From Gemmobacter sp. 24YEA27 (GTDB lineage: Bacteria > Pseudomonadota > Alphaproteobacteria > Rhodobacterales > Rhodobacteraceae): a DNA stretch of 64,000 nt. A program made the position numbers and the translations under genes. Positions 1 to 8,070 of the stretch are shown piece after piece. How positions within the stretch are numbered: position 1 is the first letter of the stretch; each line of letters opens with the position of its first letter. A model generated the notes under the pieces. It made no database searches, was not told the origin of the DNA, and saw only the letters and a program-made list of their open reading frames with translations. The stretch is taken from NCBI RefSeq assembly GCF_030052995.1, contig NZ_JASJPW010000009.1, positions 1 to 64,000 of the forward strand, written 5' to 3'.

Positions 1-434
1 CACAGAACCAAATTGCGATCTGCCTCTGTTGCACCTTTTACAAAGCTGGGGACAAGCATGCACAAATACCCGTGAAGTTTCAGCTGTTCTGCAAGGGCTT
101 GCGTTGGAGATTTGCCGTCTTCCGCATCCTGATCCGCCAGTCTTCAACTGCAGAGATCGGCCGGATCCAACTGAGCTTTTTTCAGGGCAGGCAGAATCGG
201 TGGCATCAAAAACCGGATCGAGATCGGCCCGATAAGCTACCAGCGTTGGTCTGGCAAAGGAGGTCCCAATCTGGTTCGCCCTCGGATCGCAGTCATGATC
301 GAGAGTGATGTATAGAGGGCAGGCATTCCTTTCGGATTGAAGCGCCCGCCGAAGCGACGTGCTCCTTCGCCGGACAGAGGCTCGCGAGCAGCCGATTGGA
401 TGAGGGCACGATAGAGCAGGCCGCGAAAATACAT
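1..434 (-). pseudogene. RES-domain toxin remnant (Xre-RES system), several frameshifts, runs off the window
   Basis: The frame opens with a good RES N-terminus: EPLSGEGARRFGGRFNPKG, then PALYTSL and MTAIR. The family's next block (ANQIGTSFARPTLVAYRADL) continues one frame over from about position 290. DWRIRMRK and then SPTQALAEQL, MLVPSF and GAT follow in still other frames. At least four indels are therefore needed to read it. RES toxins are known to deplete NAD+ and are neutralised by the Xre/MbcA-type antitoxin encoded just upstream, as here. The 3' end lies beyond the window start. The toxin is almost certainly inactive as written. One of the indels could be a sequencing error, but this many suggests decay. 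Confidence 0.75.
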
Positions 435-440
435 GGTTCC

Positions 441-791
441 TCAGGCGTGGACGCCAGCCTCGACTGCGTCGATAAAGTCCATGACATCTGCCGCGTAACC
501 GTCGCGCACGAGTTGCATTGCCGTCAGCCCGCTGAAACCTGCAAGTGGCTCGGAGCGATACCAGGCATAGGCAATAAGCGGAGAACCAAAACGGGGTTCG
601 ACCCGATTCAGGATCTCGACCATCTCCCGAAGGCGTTTTTGGGTCTTTGCGCTGGAAATGCGATCAGGCCGCATGACTGCGTCGCGGCCAAGGCCGATGG
701 TTCGGGCGACCTCGTCCCGTGTTGTCCGCAAAACCTGGGCAATCCTGCCGGGTGCAAATTGTCCGCCTTCTGCGAAGGTCTCAATACGCAT
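441..791 (-). CDS. Xre/MbcA/ParS-type antitoxin (DUF2384-like C-terminus)
   Basis: This protein of about 116 aa has an N-terminal helix-turn-helix-like part (GRIAQVLRTTRDEVARTIGL) and a C-terminal half typical of RES-partner antitoxins, with FGSPLIAYAWYRSEPL and the ending DFIDAVEAGV. The ATG at 791 has a GGAG Shine-Dalgarno about 8 nt upstream. A TTG start at 845 would add 18 residues but has no comparable site. The gene ends six bases before the RES toxin remnant on the same strand, the usual antitoxin-first operon order. It would bind and neutralise the toxin and repress the operon. The antitoxin frame is intact although the toxin is broken. Confidence 0.72.
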   Translation of the reverse strand: MRIETFAEGGQFAPGRIAQVLRTTRDEVARTIGLGRDAVMRPDRISSAKTQKRLREMVEILNRVEPRFGSPLIAYAWYRSEPLAGFSGLTAMQLVRDGYAADVMDFIDAVEAGVHA

Positions 792-863
792 CGCAAAACT
801 CCATTCTGATTGACGCAATATGGCGTCATTATGGGCGGCAATCAAGTCGAACCTTCCCCTCGC

Positions 864-1228
864 TCACGCTGCGGCACATGAAGAGCAGCAGGGCCATTTT
901 TTCCAGTTGGCCCGGTCTGCAAGCACATAGCGCTTCGTTTCGCGCCTGCAGGCCGGGATCATGGCCCTAGCATTTCGTCGCGGTGGTATGATGGCATCGG
1001 CACCTCGGGCTGCGATGGCACCGCGGCACCCCTTGGTGTCATAGATGCCATCGGCAGTAACGCTGCCGATTCGCTCTTCAGCCGGGATCTGCGCTAACAG
1101 GTCCGGCAGAACGGGCGCATCGCCGATACGGTTGCTGGTCATCTCCACCGCGCGAACTTCAAGGGTTTCAGCGTCAATGCCAATGTGGATCTTGCGCCAT
1201 TGCCTGCGGCGACTGGCCCCGTGTTTAC
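864..1228 (-). pseudogene. IS5-family transposase fragment
   Basis: The readable core is HIGIDAETLEVRAVE, then SNRIGDAPVLPDLLAQIP, VTADGIYDTKGC and AAIARGADAIIPPRRN-like sequence. It closely parallels the middle of the complete transposase at 19976-20908, including the second catalytic Asp in TADG. The frame then slips: ARNEAL and the following Trp/Lys-rich stretch sit in another frame. The N-terminal third and the catalytic Glu region are missing. It is a dead fragment. Confidence 0.7.
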
Positions 1229-2035
1229 GGACCTGCCAAGCCTCTGCTTCCCGCCGCTGGAATGCTGTCGCGGCACGAGACCCAGCCAGGCCGAGAAGTC
1301 TCGTCCTTGGCGGAAGCTCTGCAGTGGCGGCGCGAACGCCGCCAGCGCCATCGCGGAAATGGGGCCAACACCGGGCATCCTCTGCAGTCGGGCCGAGAAC
1401 CGCGACCGTCTGCTGGCCGTCGCGACTTGTGCATCAAGCTCGGCGATGCGCTGCGACAGGCTGTCGATCTGATCAAAGCAAAGCTGCGCCATGTGGCCGA
1501 CCACCGCAGGAAGATCATCTGCGCCCTCGGCGCCCGGCTCCAGAACGGCCCGCAGCTTATCCACGTTCTCCCGCCCCTTTCCGGCGACAAGCCCGAATTC
1601 GGCGAGATGTCCACGCAAGGCATTGATCACCTGCGTTCGTTGTCCGACCAGAAGATCCCGCAGCCTGAAGATCATGCCGAGGCCCTGCTGCTCCGGTGTC
1701 TTCACCTCGACAAAACGCATGGTCGGCCGACTGCCCGCCTCTGCGATCGCCTCGGCATCCGCCATGTCGTTTTTCTGGCTCTTCACATATGGCTTGACGA
1801 ATTTCGGGGCTATCAGGCGCACCTCATGCCCGATGGCCGCCAGCGTCCGCGCCCAGTGATGGGCCGTGGCGCAGGCCTCCATCGCAACGACGCACCCGGG
1901 CTGCGACTGCATGAACATGAGAAACTGCTTGCGCGACAGTTTCTTGCGAAACACAACCTCACCCTCTGCTGTCGCTCCGTGCAGTTGAAAGACCTGTTTC
2001 GCCAAGTCAACGCCGATGATCGAGACTTCCTTCAT
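1228..2035 (-). pseudogene. IS110-family (DEDD) transposase, C-terminally truncated
   Basis: The protein starts MKEVSIIGVDLAK (ATG at 2035; an in-frame start at 2065 is less likely). It has the DEDD-type catalytic features: D in GVDLAK, E in VAMEAC and D in NDMADAEAIAEA. The C-terminal transposase_20 block follows (LQRMPGVGPISAMALAAF, DFSAWLGLVPRQ). The family continues about 60 residues past GGKQRLGR, but here the frame runs into the IS5 fragment at about 1228. About 270 of the usual 330-340 residues remain. IS110 enzymes are RNA-guided DNA recombinases. This one has lost the C-terminal end and is probably inactive. Confidence 0.75.
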
Positions 2036-2140
2036 AGGGGTTCCTCCTGATCCTTTCTGGATCACTGTGGCACATAAGTGCCGTCGGAGAGGCTACCCAA
2101 CCCATCATCAGAGCCCCGGAAATGCTGGACAGGTGATTTT

Positions 2141-2156
2141 AACTATGCGTATAGTT
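2141..2156. promoter_or_regulatory. Inverted repeat, candidate operator of the importer operon
   Basis: Perfect 6-bp arms AACTAT and ATAGTT flank GCGT, 45 bp upstream of the substrate-binding protein start. This is followed by an AT-rich stretch suitable for a promoter. Its size and dyad suit the FCD-type GntR regulator encoded at the operon end (9556-10359). The link is inferred. Confidence 0.4.
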
Positions 2157-2200
2157 CGAACATTCATAATTAATAAAACATTCCTCAACAGGGAAACATC

Positions 2201-3406
2201 ATGCTCAATCGTCGTTCCTTCCTGGCCAGCACCGCTGGCGCAGGCGCTCTTCTTGCATCCCCTGCGCTACTGCGCCCTGCTTTCGCGGCCGAAACGCTCA
2301 GGGTCGGTATCCCGGTTCCGATCTCTGGTCCGAATGCGGCCAATGGCAAATTTGCCTCGATGGGAGCGATCATCGCCGCCGAAGAGGCCGCCGCGAAATA
2401 CGGTCGCGCAGTTGCAACCCTCGACCTTGATACCGAGGGCAAGCCTGCCACCGCCGTGCGCAAGGTCCAGGATGCGATTGAGCGTGACAGCGTGAAACTC
2501 TTCGCGGGCGGCATCCTCTCTTCGGAATCCCTTGCCATGGGCAAGGAATGTGAGAAGGGCGGGGCGAATTTTATCACCACTGCCGGTGCTGATGAGATTA
2601 CCGGCTCGGATTGCAACAAGGCCACCTTCCGCTGGTCGGTGCCGACCTTTGGCGCGGTGAACCAGTCGATCCGCCCGATCATCGATGCGCTGCCCGAGGC
2701 GAAGCGCTGGTATACGATCACGCCGCAATATGTCTTTGGTGAGGGTCTTCTGCAGGCCACCCGCGACGTGCTGGAGGAGAAGGGCCTTGATCTGGTTGGC
2801 AACAGCTATCACTCGCTGACCGAAAAGGAATTCTCCGGCTATCTGACCAATGCAATGGCTGAGCGCCCGGATGTGCTGCTGATCCTGAATTTCGGCGCAC
2901 AATGCGCGGATACGCTGCGTCAGGCGGTCTCTTTCGGGATGAAAGAACGCATGACCATCGTGGTTGCCTGGGCTTCGGGTCTGGAACAGTTCGAGGCGCT
3001 TGGTGCCGATCTCTGCGAAGGCATCTATTTCGGGGCGCAATACTGGCACACGGTCGATGCGGGCATTAACCCCGATCTAGTGAAACTGACCCAGGCGAAG
3101 TACGGCATCAATCCGAATTACTCGCTCGCGGGATCCTACATCTGCACGAAGCTGATGATAGATGCGGCTCAGACCGCTGGTTCGGATGACCCAGAGGCCG
3201 TGCGCGCTGCGCTTCAGGGACTGGCCTATCAGGGCCTGACCGGCGAAGAGAGCATCCGCGCAGATGACCATCAGGTTTTGAAAAACTACTATCTGCTCAA
3301 GGCGCGCGCCAAAGCGGATATGGCCGACAAGGATGATTTCGCAGAAATTATCTCGTCGGGGCAGAGCTTCCTCAGCGCGGAAGCCGCTGGCTGCAAACTC
3401 GGCTGA
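2201..3406 (+). CDS. Branched-chain/urea-type ABC importer, periplasmic substrate-binding protein
   Basis: This 401-aa protein has a Tat-type leader (NRRSFLAS at residues 3-10, hydrophobic stretch, then AFA/AE cleavage near residue 30). It is a type I periplasmic binding protein of the LivJ/UrtA/AmiC family: LRVGIPVPISGPNA at the start of the mature part, the VRKVQDAIERD and KLFAGGILSSESLA lobe, and YVFGEGLL in the second half. It captures a small solute, probably an amide, ureide or amino-acid derivative, and delivers it to the permeases at 3469-5274. It is the first gene of an operon reaching 10359. A hairpin directly after it probably lowers expression of downstream genes relative to the binding protein, as is common in such operons. 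The exact ligand cannot be read from sequence. Confidence 0.88.
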   Translation: MLNRRSFLASTAGAGALLASPALLRPAFAAETLRVGIPVPISGPNAANGKFASMGAIIAAEEAAAKYGRAVATLDLDTEGKPATAVRKVQDAIERDSVKLFAGGILSSESLAMGKECEKGGANFITTAGADEITGSDCNKATFRWSVPTFGAVNQSIRPIIDALPEAKRWYTITPQYVFGEGLLQATRDVLEEKGLDLVGNSYHSLTEKEFSGYLTNAMAERPDVLLILNFGAQCADTLRQAVSFGMKERMTIVVAWASGLEQFEALGADLCEGIYFGAQYWHTVDAGINPDLVKLTQAKYGINPNYSLAGSYICTKLMIDAAQTAGSDDPEAVRAALQGLAYQGLTGEESIRADDHQVLKNYYLLKARAKADMADKDDFAEIISSGQSFLSAEAAGCKLG

Positions 3407-3414
3407 TAACGGAG

Positions 3415-3442
3415 AAGGGCGGGCTCTCGCAGGCCCGCCTTT
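3415..3442 (+). terminator. Intercistronic hairpin after the binding-protein gene
   Basis: Arms GCGGGC and GCCCGC, extended by AAGG/CTTT-type pairs, surround a TCTCGCAG loop and are followed by TTTG. It lies nine bases after the stop codon and probably acts as a partial terminator or 3' stabiliser. Confidence 0.65.
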
Positions 3443-3468
3443 GCCTCTGCGCTAACAGGAGATCCTCG

Positions 3469-4322
3469 GTGACTTATTTATTCCAGATGCTGAATGGCAT
3501 CGGGCTGGGCATGCTTTACTTTCTGCTTGCCGTGGGCCTGACCATCATCTTCGGCCTGCTGCAATTCGTGAACTTTGCCCATGGCGCCTTCTATCTGCTG
3601 GGCGCCTACCTGACCTATGACTTCGTTGAGCGCGGAATGAACTTCTGGCTCGCGATGCTGCTGGCGGCTGTGATTGTCGCCATCGTGGCGGGGGCGGTCG
3701 AGGCGATCCTGCTCAGGCGAATATATAAGTTACCCCATACCTTCCATATCCTCGTGACGGTGGGGATCGCGCTTTTCATCCAGGAGATGGTGATCATTCT
3801 CTGGGGTCCGCTGGGGGCAGTGTGGCGGCACCGGACGGGCTGAACGGCGTCGTGATCATGGGGGATTTCATCTATCCGAAATACCGCCTCTTCACAATCG
3901 CCTTCACCGCCGTCCTGGCCATCGCGCTCTACTGGGCGCTGGAGCGGACCCGGCTGGGGGCCGTGGTGCGCGCGGGGTCCGAATCCGCCGATAATATGGC
4001 GCTGCTTGGCTATAACACGCTGAAAATCAACACGCTGGTCTTCGCGGCCGGGGCGGGGCTTGCCGGGCTTGCCGGTGCGCTTGTCTCGCCAATCCGGGGG
4101 GTGGAGCCCTTCATGGGGATCGAGGCGCTGTCCATCGCCTTTGTCGTCGTGGTGATCGGTGGCATGGGGTCTTATACCGGGGCACTGGTTGCGGGCATCC
4201 TTGTTGGCGTGGTGCAAAGCCTGATGGCGACGATCTGGCCCGAGGGCGCGCGCCTGATGATCTATCTCGGTATGGCGGCGGTTATCGTGATGATGCCCCG
4301 CGGCCTGTTCGGGAGGGCATGA
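3469..4322 (+). pseudogene. LivH-like permease of the importer, single frameshift
   Basis: The first part starts at GTG 3469 after an AGGAGA site. It encodes the usual LivH beginning (LNGIGLGMLYFLLAVGLTIIFG, NFAHGAF). It breaks after ILWGPLG at the G5 run 3813-3817. The second frame resumes with SVAAPDGLNGVVIMGD and runs through FIYPKYRLF and the EAA-like stretch RAGSESADNMALLGYN to the stop at 4322. Restoring one G gives a 284-aa protein of normal length with no gap in family similarity. It would be an inner-membrane pore subunit paired with the next gene. The residual similarity is pristine, so a sequencing error in the G run is the more likely explanation. Confidence 0.85.
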
Positions 4323-4323
4323 G

Positions 4324-5274
4324 ATGCTTCTGATCAACCGACCCTATGTACAGTTCGGTCTTGCACTGGCGACTGTGCTGGCGCTGCCTTTGTTCCTTGG
4401 CTCTGGTATCCTTGCCTCCGAGATCCTGATCTATGCGCTGATCGCGGCGGCCTGTAACCTTCTTCTCGGCTATACCGGGCTTTTGTCTTTCGGCCAGGGC
4501 ATCTTCTTTGGCGTGGGCAGCTATGTGGCGGGGATTTTCCTGACCCGCTATGGCGTTCCGGTCTGGGCGGTGCTGATCATGGCGACGCTTCTGGGCGCGG
4601 CGATTGCGACCGTGGTGGGCTGGCTGTCGATCCGGCGCCAGGGCGTCTATTTCGTGATGCTGACACTGGCTTTCTCGCAGCTCTTCTACTTCCTCGCCTA
4701 TACCTTCGCCGACATAACCGGTGGCGATAACGGTCTGATGGATGTGCCGCGCCCCGAGGTTCTCGGCAACAGGCTGAACTCGGCCTGGAGCTTTTACGTC
4801 TTCGTCGCGGTGTCGTTCCTCGTGCTGTTCGCGCTGATGCTGCGCGCCACGCAATCCACCTTCGGCCGCACACTGATTGCGGTGCGCGACAACGAGGAAC
4901 GCGCGGCGGCGATCGGCTTCCCGGTCAAGGCCTTCAAGACGGCGGCATTCGCGATTTCCGGCGCGGTAACGGCCTATGCCGGGGCGCTGAAGGCGATGCT
5001 GATCGGAGTCGCGCCCTTGGCGAATATCGAGCACCACACCTCTGAGATGATCCTGATCATGACGATCATCGGCGGCTCGACGAGCCTCTTTGCCTCGGTG
5101 CTTGGTGCTGCGGCCTATATGCTGCTCGCTGACTGGCTGTCGCAAATCTGGCCGCGCTGGCTTCTCCTTTTGGGCCTCGCGCTCGTGGTGGTGGCGCTGT
5201 TCCTGCAGAAGGGTCTCTGGGGGCTGGTGGAAAAACTGTGGGTCCTGGCGACCGGCGCGAAGAAGGGGGGCTGA
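4324..5274 (+). CDS. LivM-like ABC permease
   Basis: This 316-aa polytopic membrane protein begins one base after the LivH-like stop. It has the typical LivM run NLLLGYTGLLSFGQG near residue 45, the ITGGDNGLMDVPRP loop, and RDNEERAAAIGF followed by FKTAAFAISG, the cytoplasmic EAA-like coupling helix. The rest is a series of hydrophobic segments. It forms the heterodimeric channel with the LivH-like subunit, and the two ATPases that follow power it. The tight spacing indicates one transcript. The frame is intact and of normal family length. Confidence 0.88.
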   Translation: MLLINRPYVQFGLALATVLALPLFLGSGILASEILIYALIAAACNLLLGYTGLLSFGQGIFFGVGSYVAGIFLTRYGVPVWAVLIMATLLGAAIATVVGWLSIRRQGVYFVMLTLAFSQLFYFLAYTFADITGGDNGLMDVPRPEVLGNRLNSAWSFYVFVAVSFLVLFALMLRATQSTFGRTLIAVRDNEERAAAIGFPVKAFKTAAFAISGAVTAYAGALKAMLIGVAPLANIEHHTSEMILIMTIIGGSTSLFASVLGAAAYMLLADWLSQIWPRWLLLLGLALVVVALFLQKGLWGLVEKLWVLATGAKKGG

Positions 5275-5277
5275 GAT

Positions 5278-6051
5278 ATGACCACATCCGACATCGCACT
5301 TTCTACGCGGGGCCTCGGCGTCACCTATGGCAAGTTCGTGGCGCTGGCCGATATGGATCTCGATATCCGCCGCAATACGGTGCATTCGATCATCGGCCCG
5401 AATGGCGCGGGCAAGACCACGATGTTTCACGCGCTGACCGGGCGGGTGCCGCCCTCGGGGGGGACGATCACCCTGAACGGCACCGACATCACCCGCGTTC
5501 GCGATGATGAGAGGGTGCGCCACGGCATCGCGCGGTCTTTCCAGGTGACAAGCCTGTTCCCGACGCTGCCGGTCGCGGAAAACCTGCGGCTGGCGGCCCA
5601 GGGCAAGACGCCCTGGCAGGCGCTTGCGCCCTGGCGCAGTGCCGAAAGCAACAAATCCGCGCTGGAAACGGCGGACCGCGTGATGGAACGGCTGCGCCTG
5701 ACCCATGTCGCCAGGCGGCCTGCGGGCGAGCTGAGCCACGGCCAGCAACGGCGGCTTGAGGTCGGGATGGCGATGGCCTCGCACCCGTCCGTCATCCTGA
5801 TGGATGAACCGACTTCGGGGATGGGCGTCGAGGATATAGAGGAGATGAAGGCGCTTATTCGCGACCTCGGCCGCGACCATACCGTCTTGTTTATCGAACA
5901 TAATATGGGGATCGTGATGAATATTTCCGACACGATTACCGTGATGCGGCTGGGGCGCAAACTGGTTGAGGGCAGCCCGGCAGCGGTGCGTGCCGACCCC
6001 GAAGTGCAGCGCGCCTATCTGGGCAATATGATCACCGGAGATATCGCATGA
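5278..6051 (+). CDS. LivG/UrtD-like ABC ATPase
   Basis: This 257-aa ATP-binding subunit has a Walker A motif GPNGAGKTT at about residues 41-49, the signature LSHGQQRRLEV near residue 153, Walker B VILMDEPTSGMG and an H-loop His in LFIEHNMG. The early FQVTSLFPTLPVAENL segment is typical of the LivG branch. It begins three bases after the LivM-like stop and overlaps the next gene by four bases (ATGA). It hydrolyses ATP on the cytoplasmic face to drive import. Confidence 0.9.
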   Translation: MTTSDIALSTRGLGVTYGKFVALADMDLDIRRNTVHSIIGPNGAGKTTMFHALTGRVPPSGGTITLNGTDITRVRDDERVRHGIARSFQVTSLFPTLPVAENLRLAAQGKTPWQALAPWRSAESNKSALETADRVMERLRLTHVARRPAGELSHGQQRRLEVGMAMASHPSVILMDEPTSGMGVEDIEEMKALIRDLGRDHTVLFIEHNMGIVMNISDTITVMRLGRKLVEGSPAAVRADPEVQRAYLGNMITGDIA

Positions 6052-6752
6052 GCGTGCTTCTCGAGGTGGAGAACCTCCACGCGTATTACGGCAAAAGCCA
6101 TATCCTCCAGGGCGTGTCACTTTCGGTGAATGAGGGCGAGGTGGTGACGCTGCTGGGTCGCAATGGCGCGGGCAAATCGACCACGCTGAAAAGCATCGCC
6201 GGTGCAGTGACTCCAGCGAAGGGGCGCGTAAGCCTTGGCGGGCGCGATATTGCGGGCCAGCCCGCTTATCGCATTGCGCAGGCCGGTGTCTGTCTGGTTC
6301 CGGAAAACCGGGGGATTTTCTCGCTGCTGACGGTCGAGGAAAATCTTAAGATCGCCTGCCGCAAGGGCGCAGCCTGGTCGATTGCAGATATCTACACGTT
6401 CTTTCCGCGCCTTGAGGAACGCAAGCGCAACGGGGGCGGCCAGCTCTCGGGCGGCGAGCAGCAGATGCTGTCGATTGCCCGCGCGCTTTTGACCGGCCCG
6501 CGTCTTCTGATGCTGGACGAACCGGTCGAGGGGCTTGCCCCGGTGATCGTCGATGAGATCGTGGCGCAGATCCGCAAGATCGCGGCGGCGGGGGTTTCGA
6601 TCCTGCTGGTGGAGCAGAACCTTGCCGTCTGCACCGCGCTGGCAAGCCGACATAATATAATCGAGCTCGGTCGCATCGTCTATCAGGCCTCTGGCCCGGA
6701 TTTCATCGCCGACAGCGATGCGCGCGACAGATACCTTGGCGTAAAGGCCTGA
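6048..6752 (+). CDS. LivF/UrtE-like ABC ATPase
   Basis: This 234-aa second ATPase has Walker A GRNGAGKST, a Q-loop region VPENRGIFSLLTVEENL, signature LSGGEQQ and Walker B LLMLDEPVEGLAP, with the family's EQN H-loop region (LVEQNLAV). Its start overlaps the preceding ATPase stop by four bases, implying translational coupling. It completes a five-component importer: binding protein, two permeases and two ATPases. Confidence 0.9.
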   Translation: MSVLLEVENLHAYYGKSHILQGVSLSVNEGEVVTLLGRNGAGKSTTLKSIAGAVTPAKGRVSLGGRDIAGQPAYRIAQAGVCLVPENRGIFSLLTVEENLKIACRKGAAWSIADIYTFFPRLEERKRNGGGQLSGGEQQMLSIARALLTGPRLLMLDEPVEGLAPVIVDEIVAQIRKIAAAGVSILLVEQNLAVCTALASRHNIIELGRIVYQASGPDFIADSDARDRYLGVKA

Positions 6753-6758
6753 CAATAA

Positions 6759-8012
6759 ATGAGTAACCTGAATATCAACGGCGAACGCCTCTGGCAGAGC
6801 CTGATGGAAACGGCACAGATCGGCGGCAGGACGGATGGCGGCATCGCGCGGCTGACGCTGAGTGCGGATGATGCAAAGATCCGGCAATGGCTGGCTGATC
6901 AGACCGCCGCGCTTGGGATGGAACTGGTGGTCGATGAGGTCGGGAATATGTTCGCGACCCTGCCCGGGCGGAGCCCTGATCTGGCCCCGATTGCGATGGG
7001 CAGCCACCTGGATACGCAGCCAACCGGCGGCAAGTTTGACGGCGTGCTGGGGGTGCTTGGCGGGCTGGAGGTGTTGCGTACGCTGAAGGACGCGGGCTTC
7101 CGGACAGAAGCCCCGCTGATGCTGGTGAACTGGACCAATGAGGAAGGTTCGCGCTTTTCGCCGGCGATGCTGGGCTCGGGCGTCTGGGCCGGGGTCTATT
7201 CCCGTGCGGATGCCGATGCACGTCAGGATGCGAATGGCGAGAGTTTTGGCGCGGCGCTTGACCAGATCGGCTGGCGCGGCGAGGCGAAAGCCGGATCGCA
7301 GACTTTCGCTGCAATGTTCGAGCTGCATATCGAACAGGGTCCGATCCTTGAGGCCGAGGGCAAGGAGATCGGTATTGTCACCGGGGTTCAGGGTCTCAGA
7401 TGGTTCGAGGCGCGGCTGACGGGGCGCGCGGCGCATACCGGATCAACGCCAATGTCGATGCGCAAAAATGCGCTGCTGGGTGCTGCGCAGGTGACCCTTG
7501 CCGTGGATGCCATCGGCCAGGCCCATGCGCCCAACGCGGTGGCAACGGTTGGTTTCCTGGAGGTTTCGCCCAATTCCAACAACGTCATCCCTGGCGAGGT
7601 GAATTTCACCGTCGATCTGCGTCACCCGGATGATACGGTGCTGGAGGCGATGGAGGCCGAGCTGCGCGCGGCCTTTACCGAGGCCGCAGCTACGATCGGG
7701 CTGGTGGCGGATCTGCGCCGCATCTCGAAGGTGGATGCGGTCCGGTTCGATCCCGATTGCATTGCATCGGTCAGGACCGGAGTGGAGCGCGCCGGGAATT
7801 CCTCACGGGAGATAATCTCGGGCGCCGGCCATGACGCGGTGCATACGGCGGCTGTCGCGCCAACGGTGATGATCTTCGTGCCGTCGCAAGGGGGCTTGAG
7901 CCACAATCCGGCGGAATCCACCTCCCTGGCCGAATGTGCCGCCGGGGTACAGGTGCTGCTTGAAGCGGTGCTGGCACATGACCGGCTGCTTGCGGATCGC
8001 CGCAAGGCCTGA
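6759..8012 (+). CDS. M20-family Zn hydrolase, N-carbamoyl-L-amino-acid hydrolase/allantoate amidohydrolase type
   Basis: This 417-aa cytoplasmic enzyme carries the AmaB/HyuC-type metal site: MGSHLDTQPTGGKFDGVLG around residue 83 (His and Asp ligands), WTNEEGSRFSPAM (Glu pair) and FELHIEQGP (His). The dimerisation/lid domain contains GRAAHTGSTPM. The family removes the carbamoyl group from N-carbamoyl amino acids or hydrolyses allantoate. Within this importer operon it probably processes the imported ureido compound, but which one is not readable. It starts six bases after the ATPase stop. A terminator-like hairpin follows it. Confidence 0.85.
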   Translation: MSNLNINGERLWQSLMETAQIGGRTDGGIARLTLSADDAKIRQWLADQTAALGMELVVDEVGNMFATLPGRSPDLAPIAMGSHLDTQPTGGKFDGVLGVLGGLEVLRTLKDAGFRTEAPLMLVNWTNEEGSRFSPAMLGSGVWAGVYSRADADARQDANGESFGAALDQIGWRGEAKAGSQTFAAMFELHIEQGPILEAEGKEIGIVTGVQGLRWFEARLTGRAAHTGSTPMSMRKNALLGAAQVTLAVDAIGQAHAPNAVATVGFLEVSPNSNNVIPGEVNFTVDLRHPDDTVLEAMEAELRAAFTEAAATIGLVADLRRISKVDAVRFDPDCIASVRTGVERAGNSSREIISGAGHDAVHTAAVAPTVMIFVPSQGGLSHNPAESTSLAECAAGVQVLLEAVLAHDRLLADRRKA

Positions 8013-8020
8013 ATGCTCTG

Positions 8021-8053
8021 CCCGGGCAGGCATCAGCCCCGCCCGGGATTTTC
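8021..8053 (+). terminator. GC hairpin with short T run between hydrolase and M81 genes
   Basis: CCCGGGC at 8021 pairs with GCCCGGG ending at 8047, followed by ATTTTCCC. It lies between two same-strand genes 58 bp apart, so it may attenuate rather than end transcription. Confidence 0.55.
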
Positions 8054-8070
8054 CCATTGAAGACAGACCT

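Larger units (their letters stand above)
864..2140 (-). mobile_element. Nested IS remnants: IS5 fragment abutting a truncated IS110-family element
   Basis: A 3' piece of an IS5-type transposase (864 to about 1228) directly abuts an IS110-family transposase lacking its C-terminus (about 1228-2035). The frames differ at the junction, so neither is complete. The 2036-2140 stretch upstream of the IS110 gene is non-coding and contains short hairpins. In IS110-group elements this side carries the bridge RNA, so a remnant could survive here, but I cannot identify it. No terminal repeats were found. Confidence 0.6.

Noticed and set aside
4282..6120. 612-residue reverse-strand frame over the importer ATPases
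   Set aside because: The forward strand carries clear LivM and LivG motifs; the reverse product has no recognisable family.
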